DNA from: Thermobispora bispora DSM 43833
GTDB taxonomy: Bacteria; Actinomycetota; Actinomycetes; Streptosporangiales; Streptosporangiaceae
Direction of reading: 5' to 3'
DNA length: 64,000 nt
Assembly (NCBI RefSeq): GCF_000092645.1
Contig: NC_014165.1
Coordinates: 4,125,977 to 4,189,976 of the forward strand
How positions within the stretch are numbered: position 1 is the first letter of the stretch; each line of letters begins with the position of its first letter. Under the pieces are notes generated by a model. It saw only the letters and a list, made by a program, of their open reading frames with translations, did not search any database and was not told the origin of the DNA. The position numbers and the translations under genes are program-made. Below are positions 1 to 7,592 of this stretch, in pieces.

Positions 1-1158
1 CGGCATGCCGCGCTCCAGCCGTTCCAGCCGGGCGAGCAGCCCCGTCTCACCGGGATCCACCGCGGGCAGCAGGACGCGCGCGCACATCAGCTCCAGCTGC
101 AGCCGCGGCGACGTGGCGCCGCGCATCTCGGTCAGCCCGGCGTTGAACACCTCCGCGGCCCGGGTCAGCTCCGCCGGGCCCATCGACGCGGCCTGCGCCT
201 TGAGGCGCTCCAGCTCGTCCGCGGGCCGGTCGAGCAGCCCGCGATCGGCCGCGTCGGGCACGTTGGCGAGGATCACCAGGTCGCGGAACCGCTCCAGCAG
301 GTCCGTGGCGAAGCGGCGGGGGTCGTGGCCGCCCTCGATCACCCGGTTCACCGTGTCGAACACCCGGGCGCCGTCGCGCTGGGCGAACGCCTCGACGATC
401 TCGTCGAGCAGCCCGCCGTCGGTGTAGCCGAGCAGGGAGACGGCCCGCTGGTAGGTGATGCCGGACTCATCCGCCCCGGCGAGGAGCTGGTCGAGGATCG
501 AGAGGGTGTCCCGCGCCGATCCGGCGCCGGCCCGGACCACGAGCGGCAGCGCCGCGGGCTCGTACGGCACCCCCTCCTGCTGGAGGATCTCCTCGATGAG
601 CTGCCGGAGGGTGGCCGGGGGCATCAGCCGGAAGGGGTAGTGGTGGGTGCGGGACTTGATCGTCCCGATCACCTTCTCCGGCTCGGTGGTGGCGAAGACG
701 AACTTCAGGTGCGGCGGCGGTTCCTCGACGAGCTTGAGCAGCGCGTTGAAGCCCTCACGGGTCACCATGTGGGCCTCGTCGATGATGTAGATCTTGAACC
801 GCGCCGACACCGGGGCGAAGAACGCCCGCTCACGGAGATCGCGCGCGTCGTCCACCCCGCCGTGGGACGCGGCGTCGATCTCGATGACGTCGATGTGGCC
901 GGGCCCGGTGGGGGCGAGCGCCACACAGGACTCGCACTCGCCGCAGGGATCGGGTGTCGGGCCCTTCTCGCAGTTCAGCGACCGGGCGAGGATGCGGGCG
1001 CTGGAGGTCTTCCCGCAGCCGCGCGGGCCGCTGAACAGGTAAGCGTGGTGGATCCGCCCGGTGCGCAGTGCCTGCCGTAACGGCTCGGTGACGTGCTCCT
1101 GCCCCTTGACCTCGGCGAACGTGCCGGGCCTGTACTTGCGGTACAGCGCAAGACTCAT
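1..1158 (-). CDS. dnaX: DNA polymerase III gamma/tau subunit, 3' end cut by window edge
   Basis: Clamp-loader ATPase that loads the sliding clamp at the replication fork. 386 codons are visible, from ATG at 1158; the reading frame is still open at base 1, so the tau-type C-terminus is missing. It begins MSLALYRKYRP, the usual start of the family. Walker A GPRGCGKT lies at residues 44-51, the four-cysteine zinc module at C63, C72, C75 and C78, and Walker B DEAH at 127-130, followed by the SRT sensor region. The SRP RNA gene lies just upstream in the same direction, a common actinobacterial arrangement. It was recognised by reading the minus strand because the open frame runs off the window. 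Confidence 0.96.
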   Translation of the reverse strand, partial: MSLALYRKYRPGTFAEVKGQEHVTEPLRQALRTGRIHHAYLFSGPRGCGKTSSARILARSLNCEKGPTPDPCGECESCVALAPTGPGHIDVIEIDAASHGGVDDARDLRERAFFAPVSARFKIYIIDEAHMVTREGFNALLKLVEEPPPHLKFVFATTEPEKVIGTIKSRTHHYPFRLMPPATLRQLIEEILQQEGVPYEPAALPLVVRAGAGSARDTLSILDQLLAGADESGITYQRAVSLLGYTDGGLLDEIVEAFAQRDGARVFDTVNRVIEGGHDPRRFATDLLERFRDLVILANVPDAADRGLLDRPADELERLKAQAASMGPAELTRAAEVFNAGLTEMRGATSPRLQLELMCARVLLPAVDPGETGLLARLERLERGMP

Positions 1159-1202
1159 GCCGTCTCCTCGGGGTCGACCCGGCGGGGCGGTCCAGCAACC
1201 GA

Positions 1203-1293
1203 GAGACCCCTCGCGCACCCGCCAGAGCCCGCTTATCCTTGCTGCCTTCCGGCCCTGGGGAGGTTCGCAGGATGACGCCGCGCGAGGGGTCCA
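1203..1293 (-). ncRNA. ffs: Small (4.5S type) signal recognition particle RNA
   Basis: The minus strand carries the invariant SRP helix 8 core: CCAGGGCCGGAAGGCAGCAA, with the GGAA-type tetraloop context and the asymmetric internal loop. It is closed by a long stem formed by GGACCCCTCGCGC-like and GCGCGAGGGGTC segments at the two ends (about 1205-1216 with 1280-1291). The size of about 90 nt fits the small bacterial form. It binds Ffh and targets membrane proteins. Ends are approximate; they are set by the outer stem. Confidence 0.9.
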
Positions 1294-1299
1294 CCGGAC

Positions 1300-1305
1300 A
1301 GTCTA
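1300..1305 (-). promoter_or_regulatory. -10 box (TAGACT) upstream of SRP RNA
   Basis: On the minus strand TAGACT lies about seven bases before the predicted 5' end of the SRP RNA, the right distance for a sigma-A -10 element. I see no clear -35 box. The assignment rests on position and on similarity to the TAGNNT boxes seen before other genes in this window. Confidence 0.4.
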
Positions 1306-1374
1306 GTCACAACCACGACCGATCCGGACCGTTAACGGTCACGTCACCGGCGAAAGTCCGCTAAGCTTACCGAC

Positions 1375-1460
1375 GGAGGATTCGCCTAGTTGGCCTAGGG
1401 CGCACGCTTGGAAAGCGTGTTGGGGGCAACCCCTCGCGAGTTCGAATCTCGCATCCTCCG
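1375..1460 (+). tRNA. tRNA-Ser (anticodon GGA)
   Basis: An 86-nt class II tRNA. The acceptor stem GGAGGAT (1375-1381) pairs with ATCCTCC (1453-1459), with discriminator G at 1460. The anticodon stem CACGC/GCGTG encloses the loop TTGGAAA with anticodon GGA at 1410-1412, reading UCC and UCU. A long variable arm and the TTCGAAT T-loop are present. CCA is not encoded, so the CCA-adding enzyme encoded in this window is needed. Confidence 0.97.
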
Positions 1461-1468
1461 CTGAGATC

Positions 1469-1501
1469 GAGAGGGTGGCCGCCTCGGGCGGCCACCCTCT
1501 C
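1469..1501 (+). terminator. Terminator hairpin after tRNA-Ser
   Basis: A perfect 15-bp GC-rich stem (1469-1483 with 1487-1501) with a 3-base loop begins nine bases after the tRNA. There is no U tract, which is usual for GC-rich actinobacterial terminators. Confidence 0.75.
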
Positions 1502-2045
1502 GGCGTTTCAGGCTCGGTGTCTCGAGGGTTCCACGACGGCGCCTTTCCGCCGCTCCGGCGGCGCCGTCTCGAGCCCAGCGCGTCCCCGGGGTGCCGTTTC
1601 GAGCCCCGCGAGTCCCCGGGAAGACGTCTCGAGCCCCGCGACTTCACGGGTGCCGTCTCGAGCCGACGATTTCCCGGCCGGCGCCGTCCTCGAGCCAGCG
1701 AGCGTACGGCCACGGCCGGGCGCCTGCCCGGCACCGACAGCGGCCCGGGACACGGCCCGGTCACCCCAGGAACCGGTCCCGGTTCCCCGGCCGTTCCCGG
1801 TGTCCCGCCAGGCCGCCCCACCCGTGTCCCGCGCCATCACCCCGGGAACGGCGCGGTCTCGGCTCCCCGGCTCCGCCGTACCGGATGCGTCCGTTCCCTC
1901 CTCCCCCGGCCTCGTCCTCCGGACCCGGTCTCCCGCGGTCTCCGGTCGCCGACCGAGGCCGCGGTACCCGCCCGCGGCGCGGATGGCCCAGGATGGAAGG
2001 CGAAGATCGCTCAGCTCGAACGCTTCCCGACGGCCAGGATTCACC
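1502..2045. repeat. Gene-free spacer with degenerate 30-bp tandem repeats
   Basis: No convincing gene is present in this 544-bp stretch. Between 1566 and about 1715 lie five imperfect copies of a unit of about 30 bp, starting at 1566, 1596, 1626, 1655 and 1686, each opening with GTCTCGAGCC or a close variant. Read on the minus strand the array gives a recurring Leu-Glu-Thr peptide, but without a credible start or gene context. The rest (1716-2045) is GC-rich sequence in which I see nothing specific. Confidence 0.7.
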
Positions 2046-2921
2046 ATGGACTTCGACGACAGAGCCGAACTCGACACCTCGCAGGTCGAGGACGTCGGCA
2101 GCGGCGGCGGATCCGGCGGGTTGCTGATCGGCGGCGGCCTCGTGGGCGTGATCGCGCTCGTCGCCGCCGTGGTCTTGGGGGTCGACGTCGACGACGCCAA
2201 GAACCTGCTCGATCGGTTCCTCGACGGCCGCGAGGGGAACTCCCAGGTGTCGTCCACCTCCGACCTGAGCAAGGAGTGCAAGACCGGCGCCGACGCCGAC
2301 CAGTCCGAAAAGTGCCGGGTGGTCGGCGTGGTGAACAGCCTCCAGGCGTACTGGGGGAGCGAGATCTCCGGCTACCGGAAGGCCAAGACCACGCTCTTCT
2401 CGTCGAGGGTCAAGACCGCCTGCGGCCTCGCCGACTCCTCGGTCGGGCCGTTCTACTGCCCGGCGGACCGGCACGTCTATCTCGATCTGTCGTTCTTCGA
2501 CGACCTGCGGACCAAGCTCGGCGCCAAGGGCGGCCCCTTCGCACAGGCCTACGTGATCGCGCACGAGTACGGCCACCACGTGCAGAACCTGCTCGGCACG
2601 CTGGCCCGGGCCAGGAACGACCGGGGCGCCACCAGCGACTCGGTGCGGGTCGAGCTGCAGGCGGACTGCTACGCGGGCGTCTGGGCCAAGAACGCCGTGG
2701 ACACCGGGTTCTTCGCCGAGCCGTTCACCGAAGCGGACATCAAGGAGGCCCTCGACGCCGCCGCCGCGGTGGGGGATGACCGGATCCAGGAGCGCAGCGC
2801 GGGCTGGGTCAACCCGGATGAGTTCACGCACGGCACCTCGGCCCAGCGGATGAAGTGGTTCATGCAGGGTTACCGGTCCGGGGACCCGCACCGGTGCGAC
2901 ACGTTCTCCGGGAGCATCTGA
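2046..2921 (+). CDS. Neutral zinc metallopeptidase (YpfJ family)
   Basis: 291 residues, the family's normal size. ATG at 2046 follows AGGA in the preceding bases; the open frame runs further upstream but without coding character. After a short acidic, Gly/Ser-rich N-terminus comes one transmembrane helix (about residues 26-46), then the peptidase domain. The zinc motif HEYGH is at 173-177 and the downstream glutamate ligand lies in the VELQADC motif near 205. Known members are membrane-anchored metalloproteases of uncharacterised substrate. The gene stands alone between two tRNA-Ser genes and is flanked on both sides by short degenerate repeats. Confidence 0.92.
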   Translation: MDFDDRAELDTSQVEDVGSGGGSGGLLIGGGLVGVIALVAAVVLGVDVDDAKNLLDRFLDGREGNSQVSSTSDLSKECKTGADADQSEKCRVVGVVNSLQAYWGSEISGYRKAKTTLFSSRVKTACGLADSSVGPFYCPADRHVYLDLSFFDDLRTKLGAKGGPFAQAYVIAHEYGHHVQNLLGTLARARNDRGATSDSVRVELQADCYAGVWAKNAVDTGFFAEPFTEADIKEALDAAAAVGDDRIQERSAGWVNPDEFTHGTSAQRMKWFMQGYRSGDPHRCDTFSGSI

Positions 2922-3222
2922 GGTTCTTCACGGACGTTGCGGTCCTCCACGGGCGTCTGCGCGGCAGGCCCGGCCCGCCCGGCGGGCGGCGCCGTACCGG
3001 CACCCGCACGGCACGGGATGGGACGGCCGGGATGGGCGGCGACGTGTCACCGGAGCGACCGCAACGCGGCGGACCGCAGAGCGGCGAAGACGGGCGATCG
3101 CCGGGCGGAGACCGCGGAGCCGGGTGAGAGCAGCGCGGAGACCACGGAGCCGGGAGAGAGCAGCGCCGACACCGCGGAGCAGGGAGAAAGCAACACGGTG
3201 AAAGCCGGGGGGAATGCGAAAG
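2922..3222. repeat. Spacer with 20-bp and 30-bp tandem repeats
   Basis: Directly after the peptidase stop there are two 20-bp near-copies (2922-2961). Further on are three 30-bp copies at 3105-3134, 3135-3164 and 3165-3194. Translated in one frame, the 30-bp array reads as ten-residue acidic repeats of the type AETAEPGESS, but no start codon with a ribosome site precedes it, so I treat it as noncoding. Confidence 0.65.
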
Positions 3223-3250
3223 AGCCGTCGACCGGTGGAGGTCGGCGGCT
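3223..3250 (-). terminator. Terminator hairpin of minus-strand tRNA-Ser
   Basis: An 11-bp stem with one mismatch (3223-3233 with 3240-3250) and a 6-base loop, followed on the minus strand by CTTT. It lies 14 bases past the 3' end of the tRNA. Confidence 0.65.
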
Positions 3251-3264
3251 CCTTCATCGCTCAG

Positions 3265-3349
3265 CGGTGGAGGTGGGATTTGAACCCACGGTAGGTTGCC
3301 CTACACACGCTTTCGAGGCGTGCGCCCTCGGCCGCTAGGCGACTCCACC
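3265..3349 (-). tRNA. tRNA-Ser (anticodon CGA)
   Basis: An 85-nt class II tRNA on the minus strand. The acceptor GGTGGAG pairs with CTCCACC, with discriminator G at 3265. The anticodon loop CTCGAAA gives anticodon CGA (positions 3315-3313), reading UCG. The T-loop is TTCAAAT and a long variable arm is present. CCA is not encoded. Confidence 0.97.
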
Positions 3350-3453
3350 GCCCAGCAGCTTACCGGACGAACACCGATTGCCGTACATCGGAATGCCGGG
3401 TGCGTTTCATCCGGCGTGTTTCATGCGGCCCGCGCCGTCCGGCGCCGGCCGGT

Positions 3454-3912
3454 TCAGCCACGGCGGCCGGCGAAGAAGGAGCGCAGCACCGCACCGCACT
3501 CCTCGGCGAGCACCCCCAGCACCACCTCGGGCCGGTGGTTGAGGCGCCGGTCGCGCAGCACGTCCCACAGCGACCCCGCCGCGCCCGCCTTCTCGTCGGC
3601 CGCGCCGTACACCACCCGGTCGACCCGGGCGAGCACGGCGGCCCCGGCGCACATGGTGCACGGCTCGAGGGTGACGACGAGGGTGCACCCGCTTAGCCGC
3701 CACGTGCCGAGCGCACGCGCGGCGGCCCGCAGCGCGAGGACCTCGGCGTGGGCGGTGGGATCCCCGCTCGCCTCCCGGTCGTTGCCGGCCGCGGCGAGCA
3801 CCGTGCCGTCGGGCCCGAGCACCACCGCGCCGACCGGCACCTCCCCGCGCTCCCCCGCCCGTACGGCCTCCGCGAGCGCGAGGCGCATGGCGGGCTCGTA
3901 GTCCTGGGTCAT
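3454..3912 (-). CDS. tadA: tRNA-specific adenosine deaminase
   Basis: Converts wobble A34 to inosine in tRNA-Arg(ACG). 152 residues, normal for TadA. The CDA-fold zinc site is complete: H55-A-E57 supplies the ligand and the catalytic glutamate, and P84-C85-T-M-C88 supplies the two cysteines. ATG at 3912 was chosen because it gives the usual N-terminus and overlaps the stop of the upstream gene by four bases, which implies translational coupling. The longer open frame upstream overlaps the neighbouring gene and is not coding in this frame. Confidence 0.95.
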   Translation of the reverse strand: MTQDYEPAMRLALAEAVRAGERGEVPVGAVVLGPDGTVLAAAGNDREASGDPTAHAEVLALRAAARALGTWRLSGCTLVVTLEPCTMCAGAAVLARVDRVVYGAADEKAGAAGSLWDVLRDRRLNHRPEVVLGVLAEECGAVLRSFFAGRRG

Positions 3913-4385
3913 CGCAGCCGGTCGAGCTCGTCGGCGAAGCCGAGACGTTCGGCGATGAGGGAGAGGATGTCCGCCGGGAGCACGCCCTCCTCCATGCTGA
4001 GCTCGAGCAGCTCCTCGGCGGTCAGCGAGAGGTCGGCGAGCAGCTCGAGGTCGCCCACCGGCCGGATGCCGAGGTCGGGCGCCTCGCTCACGTCGGACAC
4101 CCCGGCGAGCTCCAGGAGGATCTCGCCGATCGGGTCGCCCTGGGCGGCGTGCGCGTCCGAGACGAACACCCGCGGGTCGAGGTCGTCCTCGTAGCGGACG
4201 ATGCCGAACCACTCGTCATCGACCTCGACGCACAGCAGGGCGAGCTCGTCGCCGCCGAGGCCGAGGGCCTCCTGGACGGCATCGCCCAGATCGTCGGCGA
4301 TCTCGGCGTCGGTGAGGTCGACGCCGGCGCCGGCCCAGCCCTCGCCGGTCTTGACGAAGGCGGCGGAGAACAGGTCGGGTCGCAT
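3909..4385 (-). CDS. TadA-associated protein (TIGR03941-like)
   Basis: 158 residues, acidic and mostly alpha/beta in appearance, ending in a conserved block PVGDLELLADLSL, then LPADILSLIAERLGF. It matches the actinobacterial family found directly upstream of tadA; its role is not known. ATG at 4385. The stop overlaps tadA by four bases. The next gene upstream carries the same C-terminal block, so the two look like a tandem duplication. Confidence 0.85.
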   Translation of the reverse strand: MRPDLFSAAFVKTGEGWAGAGVDLTDAEIADDLGDAVQEALGLGGDELALLCVEVDDEWFGIVRYEDDLDPRVFVSDAHAAQGDPIGEILLELAGVSDVSEAPDLGIRPVGDLELLADLSLTAEELLELSMEEGVLPADILSLIAERLGFADELDRLR

Positions 4386-4400
4386 CCGCGGCTCCCCGGC

Positions 4401-4889
4401 CTAGCCGATGGCGGCCTCGACCGCGCGTTCGAAGGGCTGCGAGAAGCCGAGCCGCCCGGCGATGCTCGACAGCACCTCATCCGGGAGCAGGTCGAGGTCG
4501 CTGGCGAGGGCGCAGAGCTCCATCTCGTCGAGCCCCAGGTCGGCGAAGATCGACAGATCGCCGACCGGGAGGACGGTGTCGAACTCCTCCTCTTCCGGGA
4601 CGGGGACGTCGAGGTATTCGAGGACCTGCCGGGCCAGGGGCCAATCCCACGCGGCGGTGATATCGGAGAGGAAGACGTTCACCCGTTCGCCGTAGACCCG
4701 CAGCACCACGAAGAAGTCATCCCCCACGGCGACCATGCCAATCGTGGGCCCCATGCTCGGGATCTGACGCAGGGCGTGAATCAAACCGTGGAGATCGGAG
4801 GTGAGCGCCACGGGAAGCATTTCGGCCTCCCATCGCTCCTCTTCACGGTAGACCACGATGGCGAAGTCGAGAGCGTCCGCGTCTGGCAT
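4401..4889 (-). CDS. Second TadA-associated paralogue
   Basis: 162 residues. It shares with the following gene the C-terminal signature PVGDLSIFADLGLDEMEL and LPDEVLSSIAGRLGF, and like it has an N-terminal FAIVVYREEERW-type strand. ATG at 4889 is preferred because GGTGGGG lies about seven bases upstream. A GTG at 4907 would add six residues, but its purine tract is too close to act as a ribosome site. First gene of a three-gene minus-strand operon with tadA. Function unknown; a deaminase partner or regulator is plausible from context only. Confidence 0.85.
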   Translation of the reverse strand: MPDADALDFAIVVYREEERWEAEMLPVALTSDLHGLIHALRQIPSMGPTIGMVAVGDDFFVVLRVYGERVNVFLSDITAAWDWPLARQVLEYLDVPVPEEEEFDTVLPVGDLSIFADLGLDEMELCALASDLDLLPDEVLSSIAGRLGFSQPFERAVEAAIG

Positions 4890-5016
4890 GGTCAACCCCA
4901 CCGGCACCGTCCTTACGTCAGGCCATCGTCCCAGACTCGGAGATCCACAGTAGGGCGGTCGTCCTAAATTGTGATCGAGAACATCGGGTCAAGGTGAAGA
5001 AAATTTAGCGACACGG

Positions 5017-5022
5017 TACCTT
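5017..5022 (+). promoter_or_regulatory. Probable -10 box of upp (leaderless)
   Basis: TACCTT lies eight bases before the ATG of upp, so transcription would start at or next to the start codon. No purine-rich ribosome site is seen at the normal distance, which fits a leaderless mRNA. The -35 region is weak. Confidence 0.4.
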
Positions 5023-5030
5023 TGGGTGCC

Positions 5031-5669
5031 ATGGACACGCTCGTCGTTGATCATCCGCTCGTCGCCCACAAACTCACCGCTCTCCGCGATGAGCGGACGG
5101 ATTCGCCGACGTTCCGTCGGCTCACCGACGAGCTGGTCACCCTGCTGGCCTATGAGGCAACCCGGGACGTGCGCGTCACCGACATCACGGTGAACACCCC
5201 GCTCGCGCCGGCCCGGGGGGTACGGCTGGCGCGCCCGTCCCCGCTGGTCGTGCCGATCCTGCGGGCCGGGCTCGGGATGCTCGACGGCATGACCCGGCTG
5301 CTGCCGACCGCCGAGGTCGGCTTCCTCGGCATGATCCGGGACGAGTCAACGCTGAAGGCGCAGACCTACGCGACCCGGCTCCCCGACGACCTGTCCGGCC
5401 GGCAGTGCTACGTCCTCGACCCCATGCTCGCCACCGGGGGCACCCTGGCCGCCGCGATCAAGTACCTGTTCGAGCGCGGCGCCGACGATGTCACCGCGGT
5501 CTGCCTGCTCGCCGCGCCCGAGGGCCTCGCCCGCGTGGAAGAGGAGTTCAAGGGCACCGACCTGCCGATCCGCGTGGTGACCGCCGCGGTCGACGAACGG
5601 CTCAACGAGCACGGGTACATCGTCCCCGGGCTCGGCGACGCCGGCGACCGCCTCTACGGCGTGGTCTGA
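5031..5669 (+). CDS. upp: Uracil phosphoribosyltransferase
   Basis: Salvages uracil to UMP using PRPP. 212 residues, the standard length. The PRPP-binding loop [11 protein letters not shown] is at residues 130-140 and the C-terminal uracil-binding segment [15 protein letters not shown] is intact. ATG at 5031 is chosen; a TTG nine bases upstream is inside the probable -10 box. Divergent from the tadA operon. The last 28 bases of the coding region reappear, with a 5-base gap, in the repeats further downstream. Confidence 0.96.
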   Translation: MDTLVVDHPLVAHKLTALRDERTDSPTFRRLTDELVTLLAYEATRDVRVTDITVNTPLAPARGVRLARPSPLVVPILRAGLGMLDGMTRLLPTAEVGFLGMIRDESTLKAQTYATRLPDDLSGRQCYVLDPMLATGGTLAAAIKYLFERGADDVTAVCLLAAPEGLARVEEEFKGTDLPIRVVTAAVDERLNEHGYIVPGLGDAGDRLYGVV

Positions 5670-6446
5670 CGCCCGTCTGATCGGCCACCACGGCCGATCG
5701 ATCGAGACGGCCGATCGACCCGCCGCGGCCGGTCGGCTGTCACAGCTGATCGACAGGCCCGGTACCGGCCGCCACGGCGCTCGTGGTCGGGGCACATGGG
5801 CCACCGTCCGAACGCGGCACCGGCCGTCCGCGCGCGACCCGACACCGACATTCACTGCGTGGCCGACGCCGGCCTCCACGGCGTGACCCTACGCCGACGT
5901 TCACTGCGCGGCGCGACCTCGTCCTTCGCGGCGTGACCCGACGCGGGTCTTCCTTGCACGGCCCGACACCGACCTACACCGCGCGGTCGGATCTCGACCT
6001 TCATTGCGCGGTCCGATGTCGACCTTCACTGCGCGGCCGCCGGCCTTTCGCACGGGATCCGGCGGTCTGCCCCGTGGTCCCGGCGGGCTTCGCAGACGGT
6101 CCGGCCCCTTCGATGCACGGCCTGACGTCTTCGGCGTGCGCTCCGCCGTCCGCCATGGCCTGCGGCCGCAGCTCGATCGGCGGCGTGGGCCGCACGGATG
6201 CGACCGACGGTGCCGAGGCCGGGGATGATGGCCCCGAGGCCCGCGAGTGATGGCCGGCCGGCGGGGTGGCCGGGGCGTCACGCCGTACCTGATCGGCACG
6301 TCCGGCTGGGCCGCCGATGCTCTCCCCTATCTCCCTCCTCTCTCCGCTTCTCCACACTCCTACTGTTACACTCCGTTATTCATGGGGTACGCACAGTGAC
6401 GCGACGTCATCGCGTTTCGCCCGAGCAGCGCCACCAGGGGGGAGCC
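5670..6446. repeat. Long spacer with degenerate tandem repeats of about 25 bp
   Basis: About 780 bp without a convincing gene. From about 5836 to 6045 there are eight or so degenerate units of 24-26 bp of the form CCGAC..CGACCTTCACTGCGCGG. One of them (5865-5885) matches the end of upp (5637-5664) almost base for base apart from a 5-base gap. The first 150 bp hold several GATCG and CGGCC palindromes. Near 6360-6400 the sequence is comparatively AT-rich and may be a promoter for whatever follows. Confidence 0.65.
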
Positions 6447-6632
6447 ATGAGCCCGCCTCCGGCACGCGTACGGCACGAGCACGCCGAGGCCGCACCGAGG
6501 GCCGGCCTCGAGGACCGCCGCCACCCGGCGATCGTGCCGGTCGCTCACCAGGGTGCGCCCGGGGATCGGCGGCCACCAGCCACGCATCCCGGCCGGGTGT
6601 CCCGGCACCGCCCGCGGCACCCGCTCGGATAA
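6447..6632 (+). CDS. Possible small orphan protein, 61 aa
   Basis: ATG at 6447 is preceded by a strong AGGGGGGAG ribosome site three bases upstream, and codon third positions are fairly GC-rich. The product is rich in Arg, His and Pro, with no membrane segment or motif I recognise. A comparatively AT-rich stretch 50-90 bp upstream could be its promoter. Without a recognisable family this may still be a chance frame. Confidence 0.25.
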   Translation: MSPPPARVRHEHAEAAPRAGLEDRRHPAIVPVAHQGAPGDRRPPATHPGRVSRHRPRHPLG

Positions 6633-6732
6633 CGCGGCGCGACGACGGCGCAACGGTGGGCGGGGAAAGGCCGGCGATTATTCACGGCCTTTACCGCTTT
6701 ACCGAAGAAGGCGTCTGGGTAATGTAGTGGTC

Positions 6733-6909
6733 ATGGGAGTGGTGACGGCGGTGCAGGCCAAGAAGGTCCTGAAATGGGCGGCCATAGTACTGGTCGCCTT
6801 TTACCTGCTGACAAGGCCGACGGACGCGGCGCACACCGTGCACGGGGCGTTCAACGGTCTGATGCGTGCGGCTGACTCGATGGCTCAGTTCTTTGCCTCG
6901 CTGACATGA
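6733..6909 (+). CDS. Small membrane protein upstream of PH-domain protein
   Basis: 58 residues from ATG at 6733; a GTG six bases earlier is also possible. One hydrophobic helix (WAAIVLVAFYLLT, about residues 15-27) is followed by a short amphipathic segment. TAATGT a few bases upstream may be a -10 box, giving a nearly leaderless transcript. The stop overlaps the next gene by four bases, which argues strongly that it is real and co-translated. Function unknown. Confidence 0.7.
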   Translation: MGVVTAVQAKKVLKWAAIVLVAFYLLTRPTDAAHTVHGAFNGLMRAADSMAQFFASLT

Positions 6910-7436
6910 GACTTGTGGCCCGCGGGGAATCGGCCCCCTCCTCGATCAACCGTTACCTACTCCCTGGCGAAGTCCCCGTCGTCATGGTCCGGCGCCATCC
7001 CGCCGTGCTACTCCGTCCGGCGGCAGAGACTTTCGGTGGGCTGATCGTCGCGGGCCTGCTCAGCAAGATGCTGAGCGACAGCGGGGGCGGTGACGCGCTC
7101 CCCATCATCTGGTGCGCCTGGCTCCTGCTGCTCGTCCGCCTGCTCTGGCGGGTGGCGGAGTGGGCCGACGATCACTTCATCGTGACCAACAAGCGCATGC
7201 TCGTCACCAGCGGGCTGATCACGCGCAAGGTCGCGATGATGCCGCTCAGCCAGGTCACCGACATGAGCTTCAAGCGGTCCCTGCTCGGCCGCCTCATCGG
7301 GTACGGGGAGTTCGAGCTCGAGTCGGCGGGTCAGGATCAGGCGTTCCGCGAGGTGAGGTACCTCCCGTACCCCGAAACCCTCTACCTCGAGGTGTGCCAG
7401 CTGATCTTCCCCGATAAGGACAACGACGACGATTAG
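6906..7436 (+). CDS. PH-domain (bPH2) membrane protein
   Basis: 176 residues. An N-terminal stretch with the LLPGEVPVVMVRRHP signature of bacterial PH-domain proteins is followed by two membrane helices (about residues 40-56 and 66-80). The PH-like domain with DHFIVTNKRMLVTSGLI and the conserved MPLSQVTDM turn comes next, and the tail is acidic. Family members are membrane proteins of unknown function. ATG at 6906 overlaps the upstream small gene. Confidence 0.88.
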   Translation: MRLVARGESAPSSINRYLLPGEVPVVMVRRHPAVLLRPAAETFGGLIVAGLLSKMLSDSGGGDALPIIWCAWLLLLVRLLWRVAEWADDHFIVTNKRMLVTSGLITRKVAMMPLSQVTDMSFKRSLLGRLIGYGEFELESAGQDQAFREVRYLPYPETLYLEVCQLIFPDKDNDDD

Positions 7437-7485
7437 CGACCGGATCAAAACTATTCGCAACCATCCAGGTTGCCTTCAGGGTTCC

Positions 7486-7527
7486 GTAACCCAACCTACA
7501 TCGCCGTGATTCTTAACCGAGGGTTAC
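7486..7527. promoter_or_regulatory. Inverted repeats upstream of XRE regulator (possible operator)
   Basis: GTAACCC (7486-7492) is mirrored by GGGTTAC (7521-7527). A tighter nested palindrome TAACC-GAG-GGTTA lies at 7514-7526. The position, 66 bases before the start of a DNA-binding protein gene, suggests autoregulation; the assignment is from symmetry alone. Confidence 0.35.
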
Positions 7528-7592
7528 GTGATTCGGTCATCTCATGCCATCATGACAACGCCATTCGTCGTTCTCCCGCCCTGAGAGTCCAG

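Noticed and set aside
1566..1715. CRISPR-like array of 30-bp repeats
   Set aside because: Units are contiguous with no spacers, the copies are degenerate and no cas gene is near.
3105..3194. A small acidic repeat protein (AETAEPGESS units)
   Set aside because: No start codon with a ribosome site; the frame runs into the minus-strand tRNA-Ser region.
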